From Paraburkholderia sp. Tr-20389 (lineage in GTDB: Bacteria > Pseudomonadota > Gammaproteobacteria > Burkholderiales > Burkholderiaceae): a stretch of DNA of 64,000 nucleotides. Each line of letters starts with the position of its first letter. Position 1 is the stretch's first letter. Location of the stretch: NCBI RefSeq assembly GCF_017104565.1, contig NZ_JAAGPD010000007.1, forward strand, positions 1 through 64,000, in the 5' to 3' direction. Of this stretch, positions 25,467 to 38,681 are shown piece after piece. The notes beneath the pieces are model-generated. The model did not search any database. It was not told where the DNA came from and saw only the letters and a list, made by a program, of their open reading frames with translations. The translations under genes and the position numbers were made by a program.

Positions 25467-26255
25467 ATGTGGATCGATACGCACTGTCATCTCGATGCTT
25501 CTGAGTTCGATGCGGACCGGGACGCCGTCGCGAGCGCGGCGCTCGACGCAGGCGTGAGCCGGATCGTGATTCCGGGCATTGCGCGCAGCAATTTCTCGAC
25601 GGTGCGCGAACTGGCGCATCGGGTGCAGGGCGGGGCGTATGCGCTCGGTATTCATCCTCTTTTTACGCCGCAGGCGCGGCCCGCCGACCTCGATGTGTTG
25701 CGCATGGAGATCGAGGCGAGTCTCGACGATCCACGCTTCGTCGGCCTGGGCGAGATCGGTCTCGACTATTTCGTGCAGGGGCTCGACGACGAGACGCAGC
25801 AGTTCTATTACAACGAGCAACTGAAGCTCGCGCGCGAATTCGATCTGCCCGTGATCTGTCATGTGCGCAAGTCGCAGGATCAGGTTTTGAAAGGCCTGCG
25901 GCGCAACAACGTGCATCGCGGCATTGCGCATGCGTTCAACGGCAGTTTCCAGCAGGCGCAAGCATTCATCGATCACGGCATGCATCTCGGCTTCGGCGGC
26001 AACGTGACGTTCGAGCGCGCGCTGCAGATCCGGCGGCTCGCGGCGCAACTGCCGCTCGATGCGCTGGTCGTAGAAACCGATGCGCCCGACATCGCGCCGT
26101 CGTGGCGCTACAAACAGCGCAACACGCCGGATCAGATTCCCGCAATCGGCGCGATCCTCGCTGAACAGCGCAACATAGAGCCAAACGAACTCGCACTAGG
26201 CACAACGGCTAATGCGCATGCCGCGTTGCCGCGGCTTGCGCTTTCCTCTGCATAA
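25467..26255 (+). CDS. TatD-family metal-dependent DNase
   Basis: A 262-aa amidohydrolase-fold nuclease. The N-terminal metal motif is DTHCHLD (residues 4-10), with further ligands in GEIGLDYF, CHVRKS, and VVETDAPD. Members are 3'-5' exonucleases or D-aminoacyl-tRNA deacylase-like enzymes. AGGAGG is at 25448-25453, 13 bases before the ATG at 25467, somewhat far; ten upstream codons are open from a TTG but do not fit the family. 36 bases after lolD and probably co-transcribed. Confidence 0.93.
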   Translation: MWIDTHCHLDASEFDADRDAVASAALDAGVSRIVIPGIARSNFSTVRELAHRVQGGAYALGIHPLFTPQARPADLDVLRMEIEASLDDPRFVGLGEIGLDYFVQGLDDETQQFYYNEQLKLAREFDLPVICHVRKSQDQVLKGLRRNNVHRGIAHAFNGSFQQAQAFIDHGMHLGFGGNVTFERALQIRRLAAQLPLDALVVETDAPDIAPSWRYKQRNTPDQIPAIGAILAEQRNIEPNELALGTTANAHAALPRLALSSA

Positions 26256-26353
26256 TCACACTCTGGCTCGCGTCGTGCAGTGCCGCTGACATTAATTCGG
26301 TTTCCTGATGAATGTCGCGGCGATGCCTCGCGTGCATCGGGTGCGGAGGCGGC

Positions 26354-28879
26354 ATGCGGGCGGTGTGGTGTGGATTTGCATTGGGCGTCGTGTGGCTGCA
26401 GCAGCAGGCCGCATTGCCCGGATGGCCGGCGCTGCTCGCGTTGGGAGCGAGTGCCTGCGCGCTGGTCGTCGTTGCGCGACTGTGTTTCTCGCACAGCGCT
26501 GTGTGGTTCTCGCGTGCCGGCTGGTTTGCCGTGCTGGTTGCGGCGGCATGCGCCGGCTTCGGATACGCGGCGTGGCGCGCGCAGACACGGCTTGCGTTCG
26601 AGTTGCCGCGCGAGTGGGAAGGACGGGACATCGTCGTGACCGGCTGGATCAAGGGCCTGCCCGCACGCAGCGCGGACGGTGCCCGCTTCCTGTTCGCCGT
26701 CGATGCGGCCGACGTGCCCGTCGAACGTTTTCCGCGCACGCTGCAGCTATCGTGGATCGCGGACGACGCGCCGCCTGCGCTCGAACCGGGTTCGCGCTGG
26801 CGCCTGAACGTACGGCTCAAGCGTCCGCATGGCAATGCGAACTGGGGTGTGCGCGACGCCGAAGCCGTGCTGCTGGCGCGCGATGTCAGGGCAACGGGTT
26901 ATGTGAATCTGCCGTTGCAGGCCCGGCGGCTGCCGGGAAAGGCGAGCGGCGTCGGCGTGACCGTCGACCGCCGGCGATCGGCGATCCGCGATCGGATAGT
27001 CGCCGTGCTGGCCGATGCGCCGCACACAGGCGTCGTCGTGGCGCTCGCGATCGGCGCGCAGGATGCCGTCAGTGCCGCCGACTGGCAGTTGATGCGGCGC
27101 ACGGGCACGAGTCATCTCGTCGCGATTTCCGGGTTGCATATCGGCTTCGTCGCGGGGCTTGCCGGATGGCTGGCCGGGATGGCGTGGCGGCGCTCGTTTT
27201 TCGTCGGACGCAACTGGCCGTTGCTCGTGCCCGCGCAGAAGGTGTCGATGGCGAGCGGCGCGCTGTTCGCCGCGTTTCACGCCGCACTCGCGGGTTTCAA
27301 CGTGCCCGCGCAACGGGCGTTGTGGATGGCGGGCATCGTTGCGCTGGCCTATGTCGGCGGGCGGCGGGTCGCGCCGTCGGTCGTGCTCGCGTGGGCGCTC
27401 GGGCTCGTGCTGCTGGTGGATCCGTGGGCGGTCGTGTCGGCGGGGTTCTGGCTGTCGTTCTGTGCAGTGGGCGCGATTCTGTTCGGGATGTCGGGGCATG
27501 CGCGCATCGTGCAAACGCGGTCGCGAGATTCCGGTGAGGAAGGCGAGGGCGCTTTCGTCACGCGCTGTGCCGACGCGTTGCGTTCGCGAATCGGCGGCCT
27601 GGTCGAGCGCATACGTAGCGGCGCGCGCGTCCAGTGCGCCGTGACGATCGCGCTTGCACCGCTGACGGTCTGCTTCTTTTCGCAGATCCCGCTGATCGGC
27701 CCCTTCGCGAACGCGCTCGCCATTCCGTGGGTGAGCGTGCTCGTAACGCCTGCTGTGATTGCCGGCGTCGCGTTGCCCGCGCCCATCGATGCGTTGGCTT
27801 TTCGCATTGCACGCCATCTGCTGGAATGCATGATGGCGGGTCTGCAATGGCTGTCGGGTGCCGCATGGACGCTCTGGCAATTGCCGCAACCTAACGCATG
27901 GGCGTTGGCGTCGGCGGCCGTGGGTGTCGCATGGTGCCTTGCGCCGGCCGGCTGGCCGTTGCGCTGGGCCGCGCCGCTCACGTGGCTGCCGTTGCTCGCG
28001 CCGCCATCGGCCGCGCCCGCCGACGGCACGTTCAGGCTCACGGCGCTCGATATCGGGCAGGGCTCGTCGATCGTCGTGGAAACCGCGCACCACACGTTGC
28101 TGTTCGACGCCGGTCCAGGCCCCGAATCGACGTACGCGGGCGAGCGTATCGTCGTGCCGTATCTGCAGGCGGCGGGTATCGGCGCGCTCGACACGCTGAT
28201 CATCAGTCATGCCGACTCCGATCATTCGGGCGGCGCGCCGGCGGTGCTGGAGGGTGTCGAGGTGAGGCAACTGCTGGCGGGGCTTCCGCCCACGCATCCC
28301 CTATGGCAGGCGGCGCGCGGCAAGGGCGCACAGGCCGTGCGCTGCGCAGCGGGTCAGCGCTGGCAGTGGGACGGCGTCGACTTCGCGATCCTCTGGCCGG
28401 ACGCCGGTCCGCTGCAAGGCAAGCCGAACGCGCATTGCTGCGTGTTACGTATCAGCACCGCGAGCGGGCTGCGAAGTCAAACGCACGCTCAAACACCTAT
28501 TCAAACGCACACGAGCGAACGAAAACCCGTCGTCGCCTTGCTGGCGGCCGACATCGAAGCACCCGTCGAACGCACGCTGCTCGCGCACAGCCGCGCCGCG
28601 TTGCGCGCACAGATTCTGCTTGTGCCGCATCACGGCAGCAGGACGTCGTCGACCGAGCCGTTCCTCGACTCTATCGAGCCGTCCATCGCGGTATTTCAGG
28701 TAGGCTATCGCAACCGGTTTCATCATCCCTACGCGGGCGTGTACGAGCGGTACCAGGCGCGCCGCATCGAGCTGTCGCGCAGCGACGACGACGGCGCGGT
28801 ACGCATCGAAGCGATTGAAGCAGGGTTGTCGCTCGAACGCTATCGGCAGACGCATCGCCGGTACTGGATGGATCGATAA
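26354..28879 (+). CDS. comEC: ComEC/Rec2 DNA-uptake channel protein
   Basis: An 841-aa integral inner-membrane protein that passes transforming ssDNA into the cytoplasm. An N-terminal DUF4131 region with TM segments, a central Competence domain (TGTSHLVAISGLHIGFVAGL is its hallmark, about residue 247) and many TM segments are followed by a C-terminal metallo-beta-lactamase domain with HADSDHSGG and VPHHGSRTSS. The start at 26354 has GGAGG 4 bases upstream; an ATG at 26312 in the same frame lacks one. The gene is intact, so natural competence is conceivable if the other com/pil genes exist. Confidence 0.94.
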   Translation: MRAVWCGFALGVVWLQQQAALPGWPALLALGASACALVVVARLCFSHSAVWFSRAGWFAVLVAAACAGFGYAAWRAQTRLAFELPREWEGRDIVVTGWIKGLPARSADGARFLFAVDAADVPVERFPRTLQLSWIADDAPPALEPGSRWRLNVRLKRPHGNANWGVRDAEAVLLARDVRATGYVNLPLQARRLPGKASGVGVTVDRRRSAIRDRIVAVLADAPHTGVVVALAIGAQDAVSAADWQLMRRTGTSHLVAISGLHIGFVAGLAGWLAGMAWRRSFFVGRNWPLLVPAQKVSMASGALFAAFHAALAGFNVPAQRALWMAGIVALAYVGGRRVAPSVVLAWALGLVLLVDPWAVVSAGFWLSFCAVGAILFGMSGHARIVQTRSRDSGEEGEGAFVTRCADALRSRIGGLVERIRSGARVQCAVTIALAPLTVCFFSQIPLIGPFANALAIPWVSVLVTPAVIAGVALPAPIDALAFRIARHLLECMMAGLQWLSGAAWTLWQLPQPNAWALASAAVGVAWCLAPAGWPLRWAAPLTWLPLLAPPSAAPADGTFRLTALDIGQGSSIVVETAHHTLLFDAGPGPESTYAGERIVVPYLQAAGIGALDTLIISHADSDHSGGAPAVLEGVEVRQLLAGLPPTHPLWQAARGKGAQAVRCAAGQRWQWDGVDFAILWPDAGPLQGKPNAHCCVLRISTASGLRSQTHAQTPIQTHTSERKPVVALLAADIEAPVERTLLAHSRAALRAQILLVPHHGSRTSSTEPFLDSIEPSIAVFQVGYRNRFHHPYAGVYERYQARRIELSRSDDDGAVRIEAIEAGLSLERYRQTHRRYWMDR

Positions 28880-28930
28880 CGAAAGACCGGCGGCGCGATC
28901 AAGAACAAATCAGAACGGAGGCCAGAGCGC

Positions 28931-29725
28931 TTGAAGAACATCATCCATTTCTCGCATGCAAACGGATTTCCCGCGTCCATCTATCGGACGATCTTCGCCG
29001 AACTCGCGGACGACTACGACATGCGTTTCATCGAGCGGATCGGACACGACGCGCGCTATCCCGTGACGCGCGACTGGCCGCATCTGGTCGAGGAGTTGCT
29101 GGATGCCATCGGGCGCAGCTACGAAAACCCTGTGTGGCTCGTCGGACATTCGCTGGGTGGCTATCTGTCGCTGATGGCCGCGCTCAGGAAGCCGCAGTGG
29201 GTGCGTGGCGTGGTGATGCTCGATTCGCCCGTGATCGCGGGCTGGCGCAGCAACATGCTGCGCGTGTCGCAATGGACGGGGCTCGACGAGCGGCTGTCGC
29301 CCGCAGCGGCAACGCGCACGCGCCGCACGCACTGGGCCAGCCGCGACGAGGCGTGGCGCCACTTTCACGCGAAGCCGGCGTTCGCGCGCTGGGATGAGCG
29401 CGTGCTGTCCGACTACATCGACTTCGGCATCCCGCAGGCGGGCAGCGACGGTGCGCGGGAACTGGCCTTCGACCGGCAGACGGAATACCGGATCTACAAG
29501 ACCTTGCCGCACACCTTCGGCAGCCGTCTGCTGCGCGGCGCGCCCGTGCCCGTCGGCTTCGTTGCGGGAACGCGTTCGCGGGAAGTGCGGCAGGCCGGCT
29601 TGCACGCGACGCGGCGCGTGGCGGGCGAGCATCTGGAGTGGATCGAAGGCAGCCATCTGTTTCCGATGGAGCGGCCGATCGACACGGCACGCGCGGTGCA
29701 AAGAATGCTGCGCGAGCTGGAGTGA
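28931..29725 (+). CDS. Alpha/beta hydrolase
   Basis: A 264-aa alpha/beta-hydrolase-fold protein. The nucleophile elbow is GHSLGGY (Ser about residue 73) and the catalytic His is probably in EGSHLFPME near residue 245. TTG start at 28931 is supported by GGAGG 9 bases upstream and by FSHANGFPASIY, the typical start of this subfamily. Substrate unknown; serine esterase or acyltransferase are possible. 51 bases after comEC. Confidence 0.87.
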   Translation: MKNIIHFSHANGFPASIYRTIFAELADDYDMRFIERIGHDARYPVTRDWPHLVEELLDAIGRSYENPVWLVGHSLGGYLSLMAALRKPQWVRGVVMLDSPVIAGWRSNMLRVSQWTGLDERLSPAAATRTRRTHWASRDEAWRHFHAKPAFARWDERVLSDYIDFGIPQAGSDGARELAFDRQTEYRIYKTLPHTFGSRLLRGAPVPVGFVAGTRSREVRQAGLHATRRVAGEHLEWIEGSHLFPMERPIDTARAVQRMLRELE

Positions 29726-29747
29726 GGCGTCGAAGCAGCGAGCATGA

Positions 29748-32398
<2,651 letters not shown>

Positions 32399-32510
32399 TG
32401 CAATCACGCGTGCGGCGTCGCGATCCGGCGCTGCGCGTGTACTCCAACCCGATGGTCGTCGAACGCGTCCGGACGTGTGCGGTCGAAGTGGTCCGGACGT
32501 CTCATCTTAA

Positions 32511-33821
<1,311 letters not shown>

Positions 33822-33892
33822 ACGACGTCCATTCGTTGTTTTGAGACGGATTGATGGGCAAGAGTGACGCTTGCTGTCAACATTTCGTCTCA

Positions 33893-33958
33893 ATAACCGT
33901 TAAACCGGTTATGCTTCGCTACTGATTCACCTTGTCGCCCTGCGTAAAGCGCAGGGCG
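33893..33958. other. Two hairpin-forming inverted repeats in the eno-ftsB gap
   Basis: A perfect 7-bp repeat ATAACCG / CGGTTAT (33893-33912, 6-base loop) is followed by a perfect 9-bp repeat CGCCCTGCG / CGCAGGGCG (33936-33958, 5-base loop). Neither has a T-run. The first could be an operator, the second an RNA hairpin of the ftsB leader or a weak eno terminator. Confidence 0.4.
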
Positions 33959-33986
33959 ACGCATATTCAACCCTGCAATTCACTTC

Positions 33987-34415
33987 ATGCGGCTCGTCAC
34001 CGTTGTTCTGCTCGTCCTGCTGGTGCTGATCCAATACCCGCTATGGTGGGGTCATGGCGGCTGGTTGCGTGTTCACGAGCTGCAACAGGAACTGGCGCAG
34101 CAGTTGCAAAAGAACGCGGACGCAAAGGAGCGCAACGAGCGCATCCAGGGCGAGGTTCAGGATCTGCAGAACGGCACGGCAGCCGTCGAAGAGCGCGCCC
34201 GTTACGAAATGGGCATGGTCAAGGACAGCGAGGTGTTCGTGCAGTTCGTATCGCCGAATTCGCCGTCGCAGGCAGCGAACGCACCGCAGTCGAACACCTC
34301 GACACGCGGTCAGATCACGGGTGCGCCGCTGCGCGTCGTGCCGAATCCGGAGTCGCGCGCGAAGCCGGATCGCAAGCATGCGAAAAAGGATGCGAAGGAG
34401 AAGAAGCCCGGTTGA
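33987..34415 (+). CDS. ftsB: Cell division protein FtsB
   Basis: A 142-aa bitopic divisome protein. A TM segment near the N-terminus (LVTVVLLVLLVLIQYPLWW, residues 3-21) is followed by a coiled coil (about 28-75) with the family pattern of a Gly-containing hinge and EERARYEMGMV. It complexes with FtsL and FtsQ. The ~45-residue tail after residue 90 (Ser/Asn-rich, then Lys-rich) exceeds the E. coli protein (103 aa). Genomic position after eno is usual in beta-proteobacteria. Confidence 0.92.
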   Translation: MRLVTVVLLVLLVLIQYPLWWGHGGWLRVHELQQELAQQLQKNADAKERNERIQGEVQDLQNGTAAVEERARYEMGMVKDSEVFVQFVSPNSPSQAANAPQSNTSTRGQITGAPLRVVPNPESRAKPDRKHAKKDAKEKKPG

Positions 34416-34453
34416 TTGCGGGCGATAGCGAAGCGGGTGCATTACGCTCAAGA

Positions 34454-34490
34454 AAAAGGCGCGGTTCATACGAACCGCGCCTTTTGTTTT
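34454..34490. terminator. Bidirectional terminator after ftsB
   Basis: A 14-bp stem AAAAGGCGCGGTTC / GAACCGCGCCTTTT with loop ATAC, followed by GTTTT on the plus strand and preceded by an A-run that serves the minus strand. It separates ftsB from the convergent lipoprotein gene. Confidence 0.88.
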
Positions 34491-34525
34491 GCGGGGCACT
34501 TTCGCGACTCACGCCAATGCGCGCA

Positions 34526-34906
34526 TCACCAGCCCCAGCCCGGCGCGTAGCCGTAACCGACGCCCGTGCTCCAGCCGTGTCCCCAGCCACCGCTGGAATA
34601 GCTGCCGAACACCGACACAGGCGGCGCTGCGTAGCGCGAGTATGCCTGCGCGGCGGCGTCGGCGGCCATCGCCTGATTCTGTTCGGCCATGACCTGCCTG
34701 TCGATTTCGTCGTAGCGCGCGCGCTCTTCCGGCGTCAGCGGCTGCGCTGTCGCTGCGATGCCCGATTGATCGGCGGGCAGCCGGCTGTAAATCGGCGACG
34801 GACCGGGTGGGTCCATCATGCAGCCGGACAGCGCTGCGGCACCCGCGACGAGCGCGAGCGCGGCAGCCAGGCGATGTGCGGAGTGCGGCAGGGAAGGGGC
34901 GAACAT
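34526..34906 (-). CDS. Small lipoprotein of unknown function
   Basis: A 126-aa predicted lipoprotein starting MFAPSLPHSAHRLAAALALV with lipobox LSGC at about residues 27-30. The mature protein has a short acidic helix (TPEERARYDEIDRQVMAEQ) and a Gly/Tyr/Trp-rich end (GWSTGVGYGYAPGWGW). GGAG 6 bases upstream supports the ATG at 34906; ATG 34918 is an alternative. No known domain. It resembles in composition, not in detail, the lipoprotein at 7755-8246. Confidence 0.72.
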   Translation of the reverse strand: MFAPSLPHSAHRLAAALALVAGAAALSGCMMDPPGPSPIYSRLPADQSGIAATAQPLTPEERARYDEIDRQVMAEQNQAMAADAAAQAYSRYAAPPVSVFGSYSSGGWGHGWSTGVGYGYAPGWGW

Positions 34907-35027
34907 GTGGAACTCCATCGGTCGGATACCTAAGCAATTGGACGGCATCGAACGGGCGCGCCGCCACTGACCGATGATACCGCGTCGCCGTTCCGCCGAA
35001 GCGAGACGAGGCGACGCGGGGGCTGCG

Positions 35028-35978
35028 TCAGTGCCGCTGTTCGGCAGCGGGCGCCACGCCTTGTGAGAGCCCGCTGGCGACAAAAAGTTGCGCGACGTCG
35101 ACGGGGTCGAATTCGTAGCGCTGGTTGCAAAACTCGCAATGGATCTCGACGTGGCCGCGCTCTTCGATCACGCTGTCGACTTCCTCGCGGCCCAGCATCT
35201 TCAGCATGTTGCCGACGCGCGCACGCGAACACGTGCACTCGAAGCGCGTCCGCGCCGGCTCGAAGTGCTGCACGTTTTCCTGCCAGAAGAGCCGGCGGAA
35301 CAGCGTGGTCGGCTCTTCTGCCAGCATTTCATCGTGCGACAGCGTGCTGCCCAGCGTGCACAGACGGTCCCACGTATCGGCGTCGATTTCGCCGGGATGC
35401 GGGACGATGCCGCCGTCGCCCGGCAGCTTCTGCAGCAGCATGCCGACGGCACGATCGTTGTTGGCCGCGAGCCACAGACGCGTATCGAGCTGTTCCGAGT
35501 GACGCATATAGTGCTCGAGCACTTCCGCCATCGACTTGAGCGGCCCGTCCACGCCCGACAGCGGCACGATGCCCTGATACGGCTGCTGGCCCGGCACCTT
35601 GGTTTTCGGGTCGAGCGTGATCACGCAGCGGCCGTGGCCGCCCACATTGAGGAGATCGACCAGCGAGAGGTCGTCGGGGATCGCGTTCGCGGCGTCGCCC
35701 GAAAACTTGGCCGTGGCGCGCATCGACAGATCCGAGTTGCACTGCACGACGAGCATCTTCACAGGGCCGTCGCCGAAAATCTGCATGATCAGCGTGCCGT
35801 CGAACTTCAGATTCGCCGACAGCAGCGCGCACGCGGCCATCATTTCGCCGAGCACGTTACGCACGGGCGCCGGATAGCTCCGGCGCGTCAGCACTTCCTG
35901 CCATGTATTGCGCAACGAAACGATCTCGCCGCGAACGGGCGCCGCGCTGAACATGAATTTTTGCAACTGGTCACTCAC
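35028..35978 (-). CDS. hslO: Redox-regulated chaperone Hsp33
   Basis: A 316-aa holdase activated by oxidation. The C-terminal redox switch has the CxC-x30-CxxC zinc motif: C248-T-C250 and C281-E-F-C284. The N-terminal substrate-binding domain is complete. E. coli Hsp33 is 292 aa. It is 63 bases downstream of the gamma-carbonic anhydrase gene on the same strand. Confidence 0.95.
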   Translation of the reverse strand: MSDQLQKFMFSAAPVRGEIVSLRNTWQEVLTRRSYPAPVRNVLGEMMAACALLSANLKFDGTLIMQIFGDGPVKMLVVQCNSDLSMRATAKFSGDAANAIPDDLSLVDLLNVGGHGRCVITLDPKTKVPGQQPYQGIVPLSGVDGPLKSMAEVLEHYMRHSEQLDTRLWLAANNDRAVGMLLQKLPGDGGIVPHPGEIDADTWDRLCTLGSTLSHDEMLAEEPTTLFRRLFWQENVQHFEPARTRFECTCSRARVGNMLKMLGREEVDSVIEERGHVEIHCEFCNQRYEFDPVDVAQLFVASGLSQGVAPAAEQRH

Positions 35979-36041
35979 AACTTTTCCTCGGTCGAACCGC
36001 GCGGTGGGAAAGCCGCGCGTGGTGCGCCGTGCGGTCGGCCA

Positions 36042-36566
36042 CTAGCCGATGCGCACGAGCTGCGCCTTGAAATAATCCCTGCGTTCCACGTAAATGTCTG
36101 CGGCGCGCTTCAGGCCTTTGATATCTGCTTCAGTCAATTCCCGGACGACCTTTGCGGGCGAGCCGAGAATCAGGGAATTGTCAGGAAAAACCTTGCCTTC
36201 GGTAACGACGGCTCCTGCGCCAACCAGACAATTGCGGCCGATTACCGCGCCATTCAAGACCACGGCCTGAATGCCGATCAGCGCGCCTTCCTTGACCGTG
36301 CAGCCGTGCAGCATCGCCTGGTGCCCCACCGTCACGCCCGCTTCCAGCGTCAGCGGAAAGCCCGGGTCGGCGTGCAGGACGGCGCTCTCCTGTATGTTAG
36401 TGCCCTTGCCGATCGTGATCGGCTCGTTGTCGCCGCGAATCGACGCGCCGAACCACACACTGGCGTTTTCTTCGAGCGTCACGTCGCCGATGATCGTCGC
36501 CGTGTCCGCAACGAACACGCTTTCGTGGATGGTCGGGGCTGCGTCGCCAAGCTTGTAGATTGCCAC
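36042..36566 (-). CDS. Gamma-carbonic anhydrase family protein (YrdA/PaaY-like)
   Basis: A 174-aa left-handed beta-helix protein made of hexapeptide repeats. The Zn-ligand histidines of the gamma class are present in VLHADPG and VGHQAMLHG. The N-terminus reads (V)AIYKLGDAAPTIHESVFVA; the start is GTG at 36566, with AGGAG 5 bases upstream. A much longer frame exists upstream but runs antisense to another gene. Members are zinc-binding hexapeptide-transferase-fold proteins, some with carbonic anhydrase activity; activity here is not certain. Confidence 0.9.
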   Translation of the reverse strand: MAIYKLGDAAPTIHESVFVADTATIIGDVTLEENASVWFGASIRGDNEPITIGKGTNIQESAVLHADPGFPLTLEAGVTVGHQAMLHGCTVKEGALIGIQAVVLNGAVIGRNCLVGAGAVVTEGKVFPDNSLILGSPAKVVRELTEADIKGLKRAADIYVERRDYFKAQLVRIG

Positions 36567-36767
36567 AGTGTCTCCTCGGGTCTCGGGCGCCGTGCCGCCG
36601 TTCAACGGGCGGCGCGGCGGATTGCGCGAAATGGCGGCATTGCGCGCGGCATGGTCGAATCGCGTATTGTAAACGGTTGTGCCAGAAGCCCGTGTGAAGC
36701 GCGTGCGCGCGCCGTGTCGTGCCAGAATCGCGGGTTCTGTATCCTTTTTCGTTACCTCCGCTTGTCG

Positions 36768-37622
36768 ATGCTTGCCGCCGATCCCGTCCGTCCCTATCCC
36801 ACGCATTGCGTCCGTTCCGACGCGCTTGCCGTTCTGGCGGAACGTGTTCCCGCCGCGAAAGCCGCGGCCACGCAGGCGCTTTATGCGCGTGTGCTGGAGG
36901 GCGCGGCTGTCGTGTCGCCGCAGCTCGTGCTGGACGAGCCGCCGGGATTGCCAGGCCGCCCCGAGCGGCCAGAACTGGTCGAGCCGCGCAAGCTCGGACG
37001 GCGCAGCATGCAGTCGCCGGAAGGGCGCGCGGTGCTGTTGCACGCGCTCGCGCACATCGAATTCAACGCGATCAATCTCGCGCTCGACGCCGTCTGGCGT
37101 TTCAGCGATATGCCCGAAGCGTTTTACGTCGATTGGCTGAAGGTGGCGTCCGAGGAGGCGCATCACTTTTCGTTGCTGACCGTGCGGCTGGCGGCGTTCG
37201 GCCACGCCTACGGCGATTTCCCGGCACACGACGGACTGTGGGACATGTGCGAGCGCACCCGTGGCGACGTGCTCGCGCGCATGGCGCTCGTGCCGCGCAC
37301 GCTCGAGGCGCGCGGGCTCGATGCGTCGCCGCCCATCCGTGCGCGTCTGCAGCAGGCCGGTGATCACACGTCGGCGGCAATTCTGGACGTGATCCTGCGC
37401 GATGAAATCGGCCACGTGCTGATCGGCAATCGCTGGTTCCGTCACCTGTGCGACCAGATGGGCGCCGACGCGCATCAGACTTATCTGCGCCTTTCCGATG
37501 AATATCGCGCGCCGAAACTACGCGGACCGTTCAACTTCGAGGCGCGCCGCGACGCCGGTTTCGAAGAGGCAGAGCTGGCCGCGCTGGCGGGCCTCGAAGC
37601 GCAGCAGCGCACGGAAGGCTGA
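36768..37622 (+). CDS. DUF455 ferritin-like domain protein
   Basis: A 284-aa protein of the DUF455 (COG2833) family. The diiron-type helices carry HIEFNAINLALD and EEAHHFSLL and then RDEIGHVLIGNRWF, i.e. Glu and His ligands spaced as in ferritin-like or MiaE-like proteins. Function unknown; hydroxylase or oxidase chemistry is possible. The ATG at 36768 begins MLAADPVRPYPTHC; the very long open frame upstream is antisense to other genes and not coding. Confidence 0.85.
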   Translation: MLAADPVRPYPTHCVRSDALAVLAERVPAAKAAATQALYARVLEGAAVVSPQLVLDEPPGLPGRPERPELVEPRKLGRRSMQSPEGRAVLLHALAHIEFNAINLALDAVWRFSDMPEAFYVDWLKVASEEAHHFSLLTVRLAAFGHAYGDFPAHDGLWDMCERTRGDVLARMALVPRTLEARGLDASPPIRARLQQAGDHTSAAILDVILRDEIGHVLIGNRWFRHLCDQMGADAHQTYLRLSDEYRAPKLRGPFNFEARRDAGFEEAELAALAGLEAQQRTEG

Positions 37623-37666
37623 CGTGTGGCTTGAAGTCGCCGCCAGCGGCGGCGCGGCTATCTCGA

Positions 37667-37672
37667 TATAAT
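37667..37672 (+). promoter_or_regulatory. Candidate -10 box for the alpha/beta hydrolase gene
   Basis: Perfect TATAAT 29 bases before the ATG at 37701, within an AT-richer stretch after the DUF455 stop. No convincing -35 box. Confidence 0.4.
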
Positions 37673-37700
37673 CGAACGATCATTCTTTTATGGTCGAATC

Positions 37701-38597
37701 ATGGACCGCTCTCTCAAACCCTCCGTTTCCGAATTCGTCACCGTGCGCGGTGTGCGGCTTCATGTGCGTCGTTGGGGCCGTCCGGATGCGCCGACGCTCT
37801 TCATGCTGCATGGCTGGATGGACGTCGCCGCGTCGTTTCAGTTCGTCGTCGACGCACTCGCGGGAGACTGGCAGGTGATCGCGCCCGATGCACGGGGTTT
37901 CGGGCTGTCCGACTGGCCTGTGGCGCAACACGGCGGCGGTCACTACTGGTTCCAGGAATATCTGGCCGACCTCGACGCGCTGCTCGATCACTATGCGCCC
38001 ACGGGTCAGGTGAACCTCGTCGGGCACAGCATGGGCGCGAACGTCGTGTGCCTGTACGCGGGCGTGCGGCCGGAGCGCGTGCGGCGCGTGGTCGATCTGG
38101 AAGGCTTCGGGCTCGCGCCGGCGAAGGCGGCGCAGTTGCCGCGCCGTATCGCGTCGTGGCTCGATGAGTTGCGCGAGCCGCCGACGCTGCGTCCGTACGC
38201 GTCGCTCGACGACGTCGCCGCGCGTCTCATCAAGACCAACGCCCGGCTCGCGCCGCAGCGCGCCCGTTTTCTCGCGCAGCACTGGTCGAAGCCGGACGGG
38301 GCGGGCGGTTACGTGCTGCTCGCCGATCCTGCGCACAAGATTCTCGGCCCGCTGCTGTACCGGCTCGATGAAATAACGGCGGTCTGGGCCAACGTGCAGG
38401 CCAGCGTGCTGCACGTCGAAGCCAAGGCGTCTCCGACGCTCGCGGCGCTCGCCGGCAACATGCCGCTCGACGAATTCAAGGCGCGGTTTCAGGCGTTTGC
38501 CGACTGGCGCGAGGAATTCATCGAGGATGCGGGCCACATGGTTCATCACGATCAGCCGGAGCGGGTCGCGGCGCTCATCGAGGCGTTTTGCGCCTAG
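37701..38597 (+). CDS. Alpha/beta hydrolase
   Basis: A 298-aa alpha/beta-hydrolase. The oxyanion region is MLHGWMD (about residue 35), the nucleophile elbow GHSMGAN (about 112), and the C-terminal catalytic His in EDAGHMVHHDQPE. A cap domain covers about residues 150-230. The TATAAT upstream suggests its own promoter. Similar in fold, not paralogous in detail, to the hydrolase at 28931. Substrate unknown. Confidence 0.88.
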   Translation: MDRSLKPSVSEFVTVRGVRLHVRRWGRPDAPTLFMLHGWMDVAASFQFVVDALAGDWQVIAPDARGFGLSDWPVAQHGGGHYWFQEYLADLDALLDHYAPTGQVNLVGHSMGANVVCLYAGVRPERVRRVVDLEGFGLAPAKAAQLPRRIASWLDELREPPTLRPYASLDDVAARLIKTNARLAPQRARFLAQHWSKPDGAGGYVLLADPAHKILGPLLYRLDEITAVWANVQASVLHVEAKASPTLAALAGNMPLDEFKARFQAFADWREEFIEDAGHMVHHDQPERVAALIEAFCA

Positions 38598-38681
38598 CAT
38601 CTGTCGCGGTTTTGTGCCGACGAATCCTCTGCGTACGCTTACTGCGTTGCAGTAAAATGGGCTGATTCCGCTATCAAGAAC

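Noticed and set aside
35088-36767. Long 5' extension of the DUF455 frame
   Set aside because: The upstream part is antisense to Hsp33 and the gamma-carbonic anhydrase gene. Conserved sequence begins only at the ATG at 36768.
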